Below are positions 7,927-15,351 of a DNA stretch of 64,000 nt, in pieces. Location of the stretch: the NCBI RefSeq assembly GCF_002019605.1, contig NZ_KV917368.1, positions 4,230,519 to 4,294,518 of the forward strand. The letters run 5' to 3'. The first letter of the stretch is position 1. Every line of letters starts with the position of its first letter. The notes beneath the pieces are model-generated. The model was not told where the DNA came from, searched no databases, and saw only the letters and a program-made list of their open reading frames with translations. Origin of the DNA: Alkalihalobacterium alkalinitrilicum (lineage in GTDB: Bacteria; Bacillota; Bacilli; Bacillales; Bacillaceae_F). Both the position numbers and the translations under genes were made by a program.

Positions 7927-9025
7927 ATGGATTTAACAGAAGTGAAGCAAGAATTGGCGATAATGGCTAAGCGATTAGCGGACTTTAGGGGGTCTCTTTG
8001 ACTTAGAAGCCAAAGAGACTCGAATGGAAGAATTGGATGAGCGAATGAGTGAGCCTGATTTTTGGAATGACCAAGATACAGCGCAGCAAATCATCAATGA
8101 ATCGAATGCGTTAAAAGAGATGGTCGTGACGTATAAAGAATTACAGGAAAAATACGATGATCTCGAGGTCACATACGAGCTCGCCAAAGAAGAAGATGAC
8201 GAGTCATTTAAGGATGAACTCGATGATGGGGTAAAAAGCTTAGCGAAAGCCTTAAATGAGTATGAGCTTCAGCTATTATTAAGTGAGCCGTATGATAAAA
8301 ATAATGCCCTTTTAGAGTTACATCCTGGTGCAGGGGGAACGGAGTCTCAAGACTGGGCTTCAATGTTATTGCGGATGTATACGCGCTGGGCCGAGAAAAA
8401 AGGTTTTAAAGTGGAAACGCTCGACTACTTACCAGGTGAAGAAGCGGGTGTGAAAAGTGTAACCCTTCTCATCAAAGGTCATAATGCGTATGGCTATCTG
8501 AAAGCGGAAAAAGGCGTTCACCGTCTCGTGCGAATTTCACCATTCGATTCTTCGGGAAGAAGACATACATCATTCGTGTCGTGTGAAATCATGCCTGAGC
8601 TTGATGATAGTGTGGAAATCGATGTATCGCCAGAAGAGTTAAAAATTGATACGTACCGAGCAAGTGGTGCGGGTGGTCAGCATATTAATACGACAGACTC
8701 GGCGGTGCGGATTACCCACGTACCAACAAATACGGTTGTAACGTGTCAAACCGAACGTTCTCAGATTAAAAACCGTGAGCGTGCGATGAAAATGCTGATG
8801 TCGAAGCTTTATCAGCTGAAGATTGAAGAACAACAAGCGCAGCTGGCTGAAATTCGCGGTGAGCAAAAAGATATCGGCTGGGGAAGCCAAATTCGCTCGT
8901 ATGTTTTCCATCCGTATAGCTTAGTGAAAGACCACCGTACGAATTTCGAAATCGGAAATACAAACGCCGTCATGGACGGAGAACTTGACGGCTTCATCGA
9001 CGCTTATTTACGTTCGATGATGTAA
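7927..9025 (+). CDS. prfB: Peptide chain release factor 2, with programmed +1 frameshift
   Basis: RF2 releases peptides at UGA and UAA codons. The gene starts at ATG 7927 after a TGAGGTGAAGG ribosome binding site, reads 24 codons, and meets an in-frame TGA at 7999-8001. A +1 shift at CTT T|GAC continues into the long frame from 8000, giving 365 residues in all. The internal Shine-Dalgarno-like AGGGGG lies 3 bases before the CTT, as in other prfB genes. The long frame has the RF2 tripeptide SPF (in [11 protein letters not shown]) for stop-codon reading and GGQ (in [11 protein letters not shown]) for hydrolysis. The shift is the known autoregulatory switch, not an error. Confidence 0.97.
7987..8002 (+). 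promoter_or_regulatory. prfB +1 frameshift signal
   Basis: AGGGGG TCT CTT TGA C combines a stimulatory Shine-Dalgarno-like element, the slippery CTT T and a slow UGA stop. Low RF2 allows the shift and thus synthesis of RF2. Confidence 0.95.
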
Positions 9026-9074
9026 TAAAGTAATCTCGTAAAAAATTTATATAAGGCCATGATGTAAAGTAATG

Positions 9075-9126
9075 ATGGTGTCAGGCACCTTTAGTCCGCT
9101 AAAGATGCCTGACACCATTTTTTGTA
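9075..9126 (+). terminator. prfB terminator containing the TGGTGTCAGGCA motif
   Basis: A long stem runs ATGGTGTCAGGCA ... TGCCTGACACCAT (9075-9118) with an inner TTTAG/CTAAA pairing, then TTTTTT. The GTGTCAGGCACC core is, from memory, a common intergenic repeat in bacilli and often serves as a terminator. Confidence 0.85.
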
Positions 9127-9162
9127 TAGCGGTATGGAGCCCAAACAGAAACAGATAGGAAA

Positions 9163-9400
9163 TAATGGTAAATGAGTAAGGTTCATAATGCCCGCAACGG
9201 CGAGAAAACGAGAACAGCGGTAACTAAGCAAGGTTCATAGTGACCGCAACGGCGAGAAAACGAGAACAGCGGTAACTAAGAGAGGTTCATAGTGACCGCA
9301 ACGGCGAGAAAACGAGAACAGCGGTAACTAAGAGAGGTTCATAGTGACCGCAACGGCGGGAAAATGAGAACAGCGGTAACTAAAAGACGGTTATAGTGAC
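9163..9400 (+). repeat. Tandem 52-bp repeat array A (about 4 to 5 copies)
   Basis: GTTCAT recurs at 9181, 9233, 9285 and 9337, exactly 52 bases apart, with nearly identical units. Each unit contains an imperfect palindrome (CGGTAACTA ... TAGTGACCG) and a purine-rich linker (CAACGGCGAGAAAACGAGAA). It shares unit length, palindrome and parts of the linker with the array at 41736-42355. No open frame is maintained. Confidence 0.85.
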
Positions 9401-9579
9401 CGACATGAAGCGAGGAAGGAATTAACGGTCACCATGAAGGCTTCTTGGGACCTTAAACGATTGGGAAGACAAGAATATGGTCGTTATAAAAGGTATCTAA
9501 TAACAATTTCTCTTCAAACCATGTTGTTTGTCGTAAATAACGACCTTAATTAAATTTATAAAAATTTTTTCTTTTTTTT

Positions 9580-9608
9580 GCAACCTTTTAATCTTGAGGG
9601 GGCTCTAC
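9580..9608 (+). promoter_or_regulatory. Putative ECF-type promoter of the sigma-factor operon
   Basis: GCAACC (9580-9585) followed by TTTT and, 17 bases on, CTCTAC (9603-9608). An AAC-containing -35 like this is typical of ECF sigma factors, suggesting autoregulation. It lies 60 bases before the sigma-factor start. Confidence 0.4.
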
Positions 9609-9667
9609 TGTATAGATACGCTAAAAGAAATAGGTTGAAGAGATGCTGGCGATATGGGAGAGATCAT

Positions 9668-10213
9668 ATGGAAGAGTTTGTACGGCGGATGAAAAATGGG
9701 GAAGAAGATGCCCTTCGAGAAGTGATGCGATTGTATGGGGATTACTTTCTTCGAATCGCTTTTCTGTTACTGAAAGATCGGTACGAGGCAGAAGAGGTCG
9801 TTCAGGACATGTTTGTGACAGCCTATGAAAAAATGGATACTTTACTAGAAGCAAATAAGCTCAAAAGTTGGATGACATCGATTACGCTGAATTTATGTCG
9901 GCGGCGGTTAAGGAGATGGAGTGTACGCCACATTTTTTTACGGTCCCGACAAGAGGATGATATCGACATGGTCAATGACCAATCGGCTGAAGATGTGGTC
10001 ATTCAGCTTGAAGGTCAGGAAGAGCTTGCCCACCATCTACAGGCTTTAGAATACCAATATCGCGAAGTGCTTATTTTATATTATTTTTCAAGTTATCACA
10101 TTTTGGAAATTAGTGAACTGCTGGGGATGAAAGAAAATACGGTAAAAAGCAACTTGGCTCGCGGCAGAAAACGATTAAAAGAACGGTTGGAGTGTGAGAA
10201 GTATGAACGATAA
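9668..10213 (+). CDS. ECF-type RNA polymerase sigma factor
   Basis: This extracytoplasmic-function sigma factor has about 181 residues. Region 2 (about residues 10-80) includes the core-binding EAEEVVQDMFVTAYEK motif and the -10-recognising LKSWMTSITLNLCRRRLRR. Region 4 (about 120-175) ends in the helix-turn-helix EISELLGMKENTVKSNLARGRKRL. The start at ATG 9668 follows GGGAGAG; an in-frame extension to 9578 would add 30 basic residues unlike the family and is disfavoured. It overlaps the next gene by 11 bases and heads a three-gene operon, so it is probably controlled by that partner. The stimulus is unknown. Confidence 0.9.
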   Translation: MEEFVRRMKNGEEDALREVMRLYGDYFLRIAFLLLKDRYEAEEVVQDMFVTAYEKMDTLLEANKLKSWMTSITLNLCRRRLRRWSVRHIFLRSRQEDDIDMVNDQSAEDVVIQLEGQEELAHHLQALEYQYREVLILYYFSSYHILEISELLGMKENTVKSNLARGRKRLKERLECEKYER

Positions 10214-10514
10214 TCGGAAGCAATGGAAAGAAAAACTCGATGATGAACTGAAAGACGTTACGTTTCAAAATGTAGAAACGGTCATAAAACGGACGCATCC
10301 AAAAACGTGGACGGAGCGGCTTCAGCATTGGTTAAACCAAGAAACACAATTTCCAATTGTGCCAGCGTCAGCCGTGCTCGGTGTGGTTCTCTTGCTTGTG
10401 ACGATCCCGTTAAGTAATGGTGGTAACACCGCGGATGATAAAGGTCAGCTTGTGGATATGAAAAGTAGCATTTACTGGAGTGAAATGATTGAAGAAAAGT
10501 TAGGTGATCAGTGA
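10203..10514 (+). CDS. Small single-pass membrane protein, probable anti-sigma factor
   Basis: About 103 residues: a charged cytoplasmic N-terminus (about 1-50, rich in Lys, Glu and Trp), one membrane segment (about 52-73, PIVPASAVLGVVLLLVTIPL) and a short outer tail. No zinc-binding HxxxCxxC motif is seen. The function is inferred from its place: it starts inside the end of the ECF sigma gene and shares TGATG with the next gene, which is the usual arrangement for membrane anti-sigma factors. An in-frame GTG at 10194 is an alternative start. Confidence 0.6.
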   Translation: MNDNRKQWKEKLDDELKDVTFQNVETVIKRTHPKTWTERLQHWLNQETQFPIVPASAVLGVVLLLVTIPLSNGGNTADDKGQLVDMKSSIYWSEMIEEKLGDQ

Positions 10515-12766
10515 TGAACGTAAAATTTAAAAGAAAACATTTGTTGTGGGGAAGTCTAGGGTTTATGGCTCTTTTTCTCGTTGCAACGTTCATCATCGCA
10601 CCGTTCATTCAAGAAAAGCAAGTGGATCGTTTGCTTGCAACGGGTGACCCTCAGGTTGGTAATGAAATTATCGATTTAATTGAAAACGCAAAAACCGATT
10701 CCCGTAAGTTAAACTTGATCCAAAAATACGTTCTTTCGTGGAGCACGAAAGGCTATGAACATCCCGTTTATATGAGCCCTGGGCTTTCAACTTGGCATGA
10801 AGCCGAGGAAACGTGGGGTGGTTTTACCCTTGAAGAAACGGAGCCGTACTTACTTATTTATCTGAATAAAGGCCCGAAAATGAATGCCTATTATGTTAAT
10901 GCGGTGGTCGATTATGCTCACTATCTTCGGAAGACAGAAGGGTTGGAGGAAGCCACTCAGTTTTTAGAACAGAAGGAAGAAGAATGGAAGCGAAATCCGA
11001 ATTATTATTGGGATGAAATGTTCATGTTAACACGACCGAAGATGTTGCTAGAAGCGGGTCAGACCGAAGCTGTAATTGCTCTATTACTAGAAATCGAAAC
11101 CGAAGAAAAGCAACGATTGGCAGAGCACCAATACGAGTACGGACCTACTGAAATGTGGACGACTTACTTAGTGGAAGCACTCCTAAGAGAACATCGACTA
11201 ACAGAGGCCCATGAGCGAATTGAAGCGTGGGAACAAGCCGACATGAAAATGAGAGAAGAGTGGGCCGAGTGGGAAGAGGAGGAAACTTACGCAGATGGTT
11301 TTGACCGACCATTGTCGGTACTCAAGCAACGGATAGAGAGATTGATAAAAGAAGGAAAAAATGAGGATTTTGGTACGGTTGAAGGACATATTTTGCGAGA
11401 AGATGGCACGCCGCTTGAAGGTGTTTTTGTGTACTTGCGAGACCCAGGGAACGCCAATCAAAGTGCGCATGCAGAGATGGACTATTATGTGACGCGTACG
11501 GATAGTTCAGGCTATTATCAATTTCAAGAGGTGTTGCCAAACAGCTATCAAGTTGGCTTAGGACTGCAATACTCCCATGTGGATGGTTATGCATGGCCTG
11601 TGGATATGTATGATTGGTTTCAGGTGGATTACGGAACGGAGCACACGTACAATATTACGTTTTTACCATTGATGGACGTGATTCAGCCTGTGAATAATGT
11701 TGAGGAAACAGAAGATGAAATTACCTTTGCATGGAAGCCAATGGAGGAGGCGAAAACGTATGAATTATCTATTTTTATTCCGTTTGAAAAAGGCGGTGGC
11801 TATTCCGTTCCTGTGAGAAGGCAAATTACTCAGTCTCCCATTACTTTACCGGTTCAAGAATTAGCAAATCTTCATACAACTGGATCGTATTCATTTGACG
11901 AAAACGGAGTGATTTTTGAACCTGAACGTCTGTTAGGACTTTCTAATCCTGATGGGAAATATTCATGGTCGGTTCGCGCCTTTGATGAATCGGGGCAAGA
12001 GGTTGGACGAAGTGTTGGCTATCGGCTGAGTGAAGAAACGATGGGTGATGTCCCGTTCTTCCACTTAATGCATCGCGAGTTGTCGGCAAGTGATCAATTA
12101 TTATTAAAAAAACAGATCGAGGAAGCACTTGTTTCTTATAAACAAGATGTGGAACGAGATCCGCACGATGTTCATGCTTTACGAATGATAACGGTATTAC
12201 TCGAGCATCAATCGCGAGAAGGCGATCAAGAGTTAAATCGTGAGCAGTACTACGACTATATGGAACGGTTATCAACATTAACGGACCATCCTAACCATTA
12301 TTATCATCTTGTTGGTAAAGCAAGGGAGGAGAATGATTGGCTTGCTTATGACGAGTGGTTTGGGAAGTATGAAAAAGCACTTGAAATGCAGGGAGAACAA
12401 CCAAATTACTATATAGCTAAAGAACATGCAAGGGCTTTAATGGAGCAGGAAAAGTGGAGCGAAGCAAAGGAATGGCTTTATTACGCATTGAAAAATGATC
12501 GTTCAAACGAAACGGTTATCGATTTACTTGCGTTAGAATTGTATCTTGGAACTAGCTTAGATGCTGTTGTTTCTTTAGCTGAAGATCATCCCGTGTTATC
12601 GGACGGCTTTGAGAATTGGACGCCTTATGTTCAAGACGTGGTCGTCGATGAAGAAATGAAGGCTGCGTTACACACGTATTTACGAAAAGGAGCAGAAGCA
12701 GTAGAACTTCCTCATTCAAAGGGGGCTAACCAAGTATTCCTACAGCAACTCGTTAATCATCGGTGA
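10514..12766 (+). CDS. Membrane-anchored protein with TPR-like repeats and a carboxypeptidase-regulatory-like domain
   Basis: A 750-residue protein. Residues about 9-30 form an N-terminal membrane anchor (WGSLGFMALFLVATFIIAPF); the rest should be outside. About 35-270 and 520-750 are helical with TPR-like spacing. Between them, about 285-385, a beta-sandwich begins GTVEGHILREDGTPLEGVFV and has the DSSGYYQFQEVLPNSY signature of carboxypeptidase-regulatory-like or SdrB-type domains. A second beta region (about 390-510) contains FAWKPMEEAKTYELSI, like a fibronectin-type domain. Translationally coupled to the anti-sigma gene through TGATG. Possibly the sensor or output of this ECF module; no catalytic motif is visible. 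GTG 10511 is an alternative start. Confidence 0.7.
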   Translation: MNVKFKRKHLLWGSLGFMALFLVATFIIAPFIQEKQVDRLLATGDPQVGNEIIDLIENAKTDSRKLNLIQKYVLSWSTKGYEHPVYMSPGLSTWHEAEETWGGFTLEETEPYLLIYLNKGPKMNAYYVNAVVDYAHYLRKTEGLEEATQFLEQKEEEWKRNPNYYWDEMFMLTRPKMLLEAGQTEAVIALLLEIETEEKQRLAEHQYEYGPTEMWTTYLVEALLREHRLTEAHERIEAWEQADMKMREEWAEWEEEETYADGFDRPLSVLKQRIERLIKEGKNEDFGTVEGHILREDGTPLEGVFVYLRDPGNANQSAHAEMDYYVTRTDSSGYYQFQEVLPNSYQVGLGLQYSHVDGYAWPVDMYDWFQVDYGTEHTYNITFLPLMDVIQPVNNVEETEDEITFAWKPMEEAKTYELSIFIPFEKGGGYSVPVRRQITQSPITLPVQELANLHTTGSYSFDENGVIFEPERLLGLSNPDGKYSWSVRAFDESGQEVGRSVGYRLSEETMGDVPFFHLMHRELSASDQLLLKKQIEEALVSYKQDVERDPHDVHALRMITVLLEHQSREGDQELNREQYYDYMERLSTLTDHPNHYYHLVGKAREENDWLAYDEWFGKYEKALEMQGEQPNYYIAKEHARALMEQEKWSEAKEWLYYALKNDRSNETVIDLLALELYLGTSLDAVVSLAEDHPVLSDGFENWTPYVQDVVVDEEMKAALHTYLRKGAEAVELPHSKGANQVFLQQLVNHR

Positions 12767-12779
12767 TACCTTTTATTGC

Positions 12780-12836
12780 GTGCCTAGTCTCCAACGTCTT
12801 AGAGCACCCGTGAGACTGGGCACTTATAATTTTCGT
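12780..12836 (+). terminator. Terminator of the ECF operon
   Basis: A 12-bp stem pairs GTGCCTAGTCTC (12780-12791) with GAGACTGGGCAC (12812-12823), one G-T pair included, followed by a moderately T-rich stretch. Confidence 0.7.
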
Positions 12837-12900
12837 TTGTTGTGAAAAGCTAAGTTGAAAGTAACGAATTTTACCTTTGTACAGCGTTAATGGGTTCGCG

Positions 12901-12929
12901 TTTACACTTTATTCATCCAGTGCTATACT
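12901..12929 (+). promoter_or_regulatory. Sigma-A promoter of the yvjA-like gene
   Basis: TTTACA (12901-12906) and TATACT (12924-12929) with ideal 17-base spacing. Confidence 0.75.
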
Positions 12930-13016
12930 ATCCAACGGAATACCGAATAAGAGTGAAGTTGAGTGGTGCTGAAACCTTTCTCAGACATACTTCACGATAA
13001 AAGTGAGTGTAGACAT

Positions 13017-13895
13017 ATGATGATGATGACAAAACGAAGAAATAATAATGAATTGCCTCCATTGCTTAGTAAAGTGCTAGAGTATGGACAAATCCTATTG
13101 GGATCTGCGATCGTAGCAATCGCCTTTAATTTGTTCCTCCTTCCGAACCGAATTGCTTCAGGTGGAGTAAGTGGGATTAGTACGATTGTCTATGATGTTT
13201 TTGGAATTGAGCCTGCCTTTACGCAATGGGCTTTTAATATCCCGTTATTTATTTTAGGCATCTGGTTGCTCGGTGGAATGAAGTATGGAGTTAAGACATT
13301 AATTGGTACACTTTTTTTACCTTACGTCGTTTTTTTGACGCGACATATGGAGCCAGCTACAACTGATCCACTACTGGGTGCGTTGTTTGGTGGAATTGGT
13401 GTCGGTCTAGGACTCGGAATTGTATTTCGGGCTGCCGCAAGTACGGGTGGAACGGACTTAGCCGCACAAATCATTAATAAATATACGGGGCTTTCTCTTG
13501 GCGCGTGTGTGTTTATTTTAGATGGACTCATTGTCGCCACTTCTGCGATTGTTTTTAATATCGAATTAGCTCTTTATGCGTTGATCGCTTTATTTGTCAC
13601 AGGGAAAACGATCGATTTAGTGCAGATGGGAGTCGGTTACGCAAAAGTTGCCTTAATTATTTCGAATAAACAAGAAGAAGTGAGGGAAAGTATATTAAGA
13701 GATGTGGATCGTGGGGTCACGAAACTGTCCGGTTATGGCGGCTACACGAATGAAAAGCGCCCTGTTCTCATGTGTGTTGTTCACCAAACGGAAGTCACAA
13801 AATTGAAACAAATAGTGAAAAGCGCTGACCCATCTGCATTTGTTGTTGTCACCAATGCTACCGAGGTACTTGGTGAGGGTTTTAAAAACCAATGA
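13017..13895 (+). CDS. yvjA: YitT family membrane protein (YvjA-like)
   Basis: This inner-membrane protein has about five or six transmembrane segments (from LLGSAIVAIAFNLFLLPN through residue 190) with the YitT hallmark NRIASGGVSGIS, and a C-terminal cytoplasmic DUF2179 domain (about 205-290: GYAKVALIISNK ... RGVTKLSGYGGYT). The molecular function of the family is not established. Location between prfB and cccB matches B. subtilis yvjA. The start is uncertain: four ATG codons begin at 13017, and an in-frame GTG at 12963 closer to the promoter would add 18 residues; both have weak ribosome binding sites. Confidence 0.85.
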   Translation: MMMMTKRRNNNELPPLLSKVLEYGQILLGSAIVAIAFNLFLLPNRIASGGVSGISTIVYDVFGIEPAFTQWAFNIPLFILGIWLLGGMKYGVKTLIGTLFLPYVVFLTRHMEPATTDPLLGALFGGIGVGLGLGIVFRAAASTGGTDLAAQIINKYTGLSLGACVFILDGLIVATSAIVFNIELALYALIALFVTGKTIDLVQMGVGYAKVALIISNKQEEVRESILRDVDRGVTKLSGYGGYTNEKRPVLMCVVHQTEVTKLKQIVKSADPSAFVVVTNATEVLGEGFKNQ

Positions 13896-13970
13896 TTGAG
13901 TTATAATTACAGCGTAGGTATATCTGATTGGATATATTTACAAAATATGCTAAGTGAGGAGGTCTTTGCT

Positions 13971-14336
13971 TTGAAGAAATTTTTAATAGCATTAACAGGG
14001 GCGTCTATTTTAGTGTTAGGAGCATGTGGTGGCGGTGCTGAAGAGCCAGCACCAGCTGAAGAAACACCAGCTGAAGAAGTACCAGCTGAAGAAGGTGCAG
14101 AAGAAACTGCAGGTGCTACATATGATGCACAAGAAGCCGAAGCGACGTACCAAGCGAAATGTATGAGCTGTCACGGTGGGAACCTTGAAGGTGGTGTAGG
14201 TCCTAAGTTAACGGATGGAGCGTACACATACGATGAAATCGTACATGTGTTAGCTGAAGGAGCTGGCCCAATGCAACCAAACATTGTTGAAGGCGCTGAG
14301 GCGGAAAACCTAGCTGCATGGTTAGCTGAACAATAA
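13971..14336 (+). CDS. cccB: Membrane-anchored cytochrome c-551 (lipoprotein)
   Basis: A 121-residue lipid-anchored c-type cytochrome carrying electrons on the outer membrane face. The signal peptide ends in the lipobox LGAC; the mature Cys is followed by a long acidic linker of repeated PAEE units, then a small cytochrome domain with one haem site CMSCH and the distal Met ligand probably in AGPMQPNI. The TTG start at 13971 is chosen because GTGAGGAGG precedes it by a proper distance and the signal peptide then begins MKKFLIALTG. The acidic linker is longer than in neutralophiles, as known for alkaliphile cytochromes. Confidence 0.92.
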   Translation: MKKFLIALTGASILVLGACGGGAEEPAPAEETPAEEVPAEEGAEETAGATYDAQEAEATYQAKCMSCHGGNLEGGVGPKLTDGAYTYDEIVHVLAEGAGPMQPNIVEGAEAENLAAWLAEQ

Positions 14337-14357
14337 AAATAATCGATAATGCCTAAA

Positions 14358-14388
14358 GGACTTCTCAGATGTTGTGGGAGGTCTTTTT
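14358..14388 (+). terminator. cccB terminator
   Basis: GGACTTCTC (14358-14366) pairs with GGGAGGTCT (14375-14383) using three G-T pairs, followed by TTTTT. Confidence 0.7.
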
Positions 14389-14409
14389 CGTGTTTTGGTG
14401 GATGTCTTC

Positions 14410-14910
14410 CATTAACTGGGGAGAGAAGTTTAGATGCTTCCACTAATTGAGTGAAAGCACCTAAAAGAGAACCACAAACTGGTAGAAAAAGCATCTAAAA
14501 GAGAACTTAGGATGAATAGCTTCCACAAACTGTAAGCGGAAGCATCTAAAAGAGAACTTAGGATGAATAGCTTCCACAAACTGTAAGTGAAAGCATCTAA
14601 AAGAGAACTTAGGTTGAATAGCTTCCACAAACTGTAAGTGGAAGCATTTAAAAGAGAATTTAGGTTGAATAGCTTCCACAAACTGGAAGTGGAAGCATTT
14701 AAAAGAGAATTTAGGTTGAGTCGCTTCACAAACTGGAAGCGAAAGCGTCTAAAAGAGAATTTAGGATGAATAACTTCCATAAACTGGAAGTAGAAGCGTC
14801 TAAAAGAGAATATAGGTCGAATATCTTCCACAAACTGTAAGTAAAAGCGCCTAAAAGAGAATTTAGATTGAATTCCTTCCACAAACTGTAATGAAAAGCA
14901 TCTAAAACCA
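14410..14910 (+). repeat. Tandem 51-bp repeat array B (about 10 copies)
   Basis: TTCCAC recurs at 14521, 14572, 14623 and 14674 and then at about 51-base steps to 14877. The unit holds a palindrome (GCTTCCAC ... GTGGAAGC) and a purine-rich linker with CTAAAAGAGAACTTAG. Two degenerate copies lie at the left edge. Because 51 is divisible by 3, long repetitive open frames appear on the minus strand, but they lack ribosome binding sites and are not called as genes. Confidence 0.85.
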
Positions 14911-15008
14911 AAGTTAGCTCACATTAAATCCACTACACTATTTGGAAACCTATATTTCTAAACAACCAAATTTGACCTCAAAATACCTATCAATTCCCAC
15001 TCGAATCC

Positions 15009-15242
15009 CTACCAAATCCCATTCCCACCCCCATGTTTCCCATAACCGACATGTTTATAGTTGCTTGCGAGTACTTTCTTTATTGTTTCCTTTGAAGGGA
15101 TGATCTGGCACCACTCATGGATGGCGTTAGTGGTGATTTTTTTGTCTGGAAACAGTGACTTGAATTCTTCAACAGTACGTAAAAGGGCGTTTGGTATAGA
15201 TTCCGTACTATGACATGAGGGACATTTTAATGATTATTTTTA
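15009..15242 (-). pseudogene. 3' fragment of an unidentified gene with a CPSC motif
   Basis: The minus strand reads about 77 codons of protein-like sequence ending at TAG (15009-15011). It begins near a CPSCHS motif that looks like half a zinc site, continues with NALLRTVEEFKSLFPDK, a helical NAIHEWCQIIPSKETIKKVL that resembles a winged-helix segment, and a glycine-rich tail HVGYGKHGGG. There is no start codon in the frame and a stop at 15243-15245 closes it upstream, so the 5' part is gone, perhaps through events linked to the neighbouring transposon. I do not recognise the family. Confidence 0.45.
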
Positions 15243-15351
15243 AATAATTTTCCTAACTTTAAAGAGAACTAATGTTCGCTTATTCTTCTGTTTAATGATA
15301 TAATCAATAGTAGATTAATCTATTGAATTGATGAGAAAGGTGGTGAACACA

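Noticed and set aside
9163-9400. CRISPR array
   Set aside because: The whole 52-bp unit is repeated almost identically, so no spacers exist.
14430-14911. Repetitive 60-150-residue minus-strand open frames
   Set aside because: They exist because the 51-bp repeat period is divisible by three and lacks stops. There is no ribosome binding site, the frames overlap in several phases, and the composition follows the repeat.
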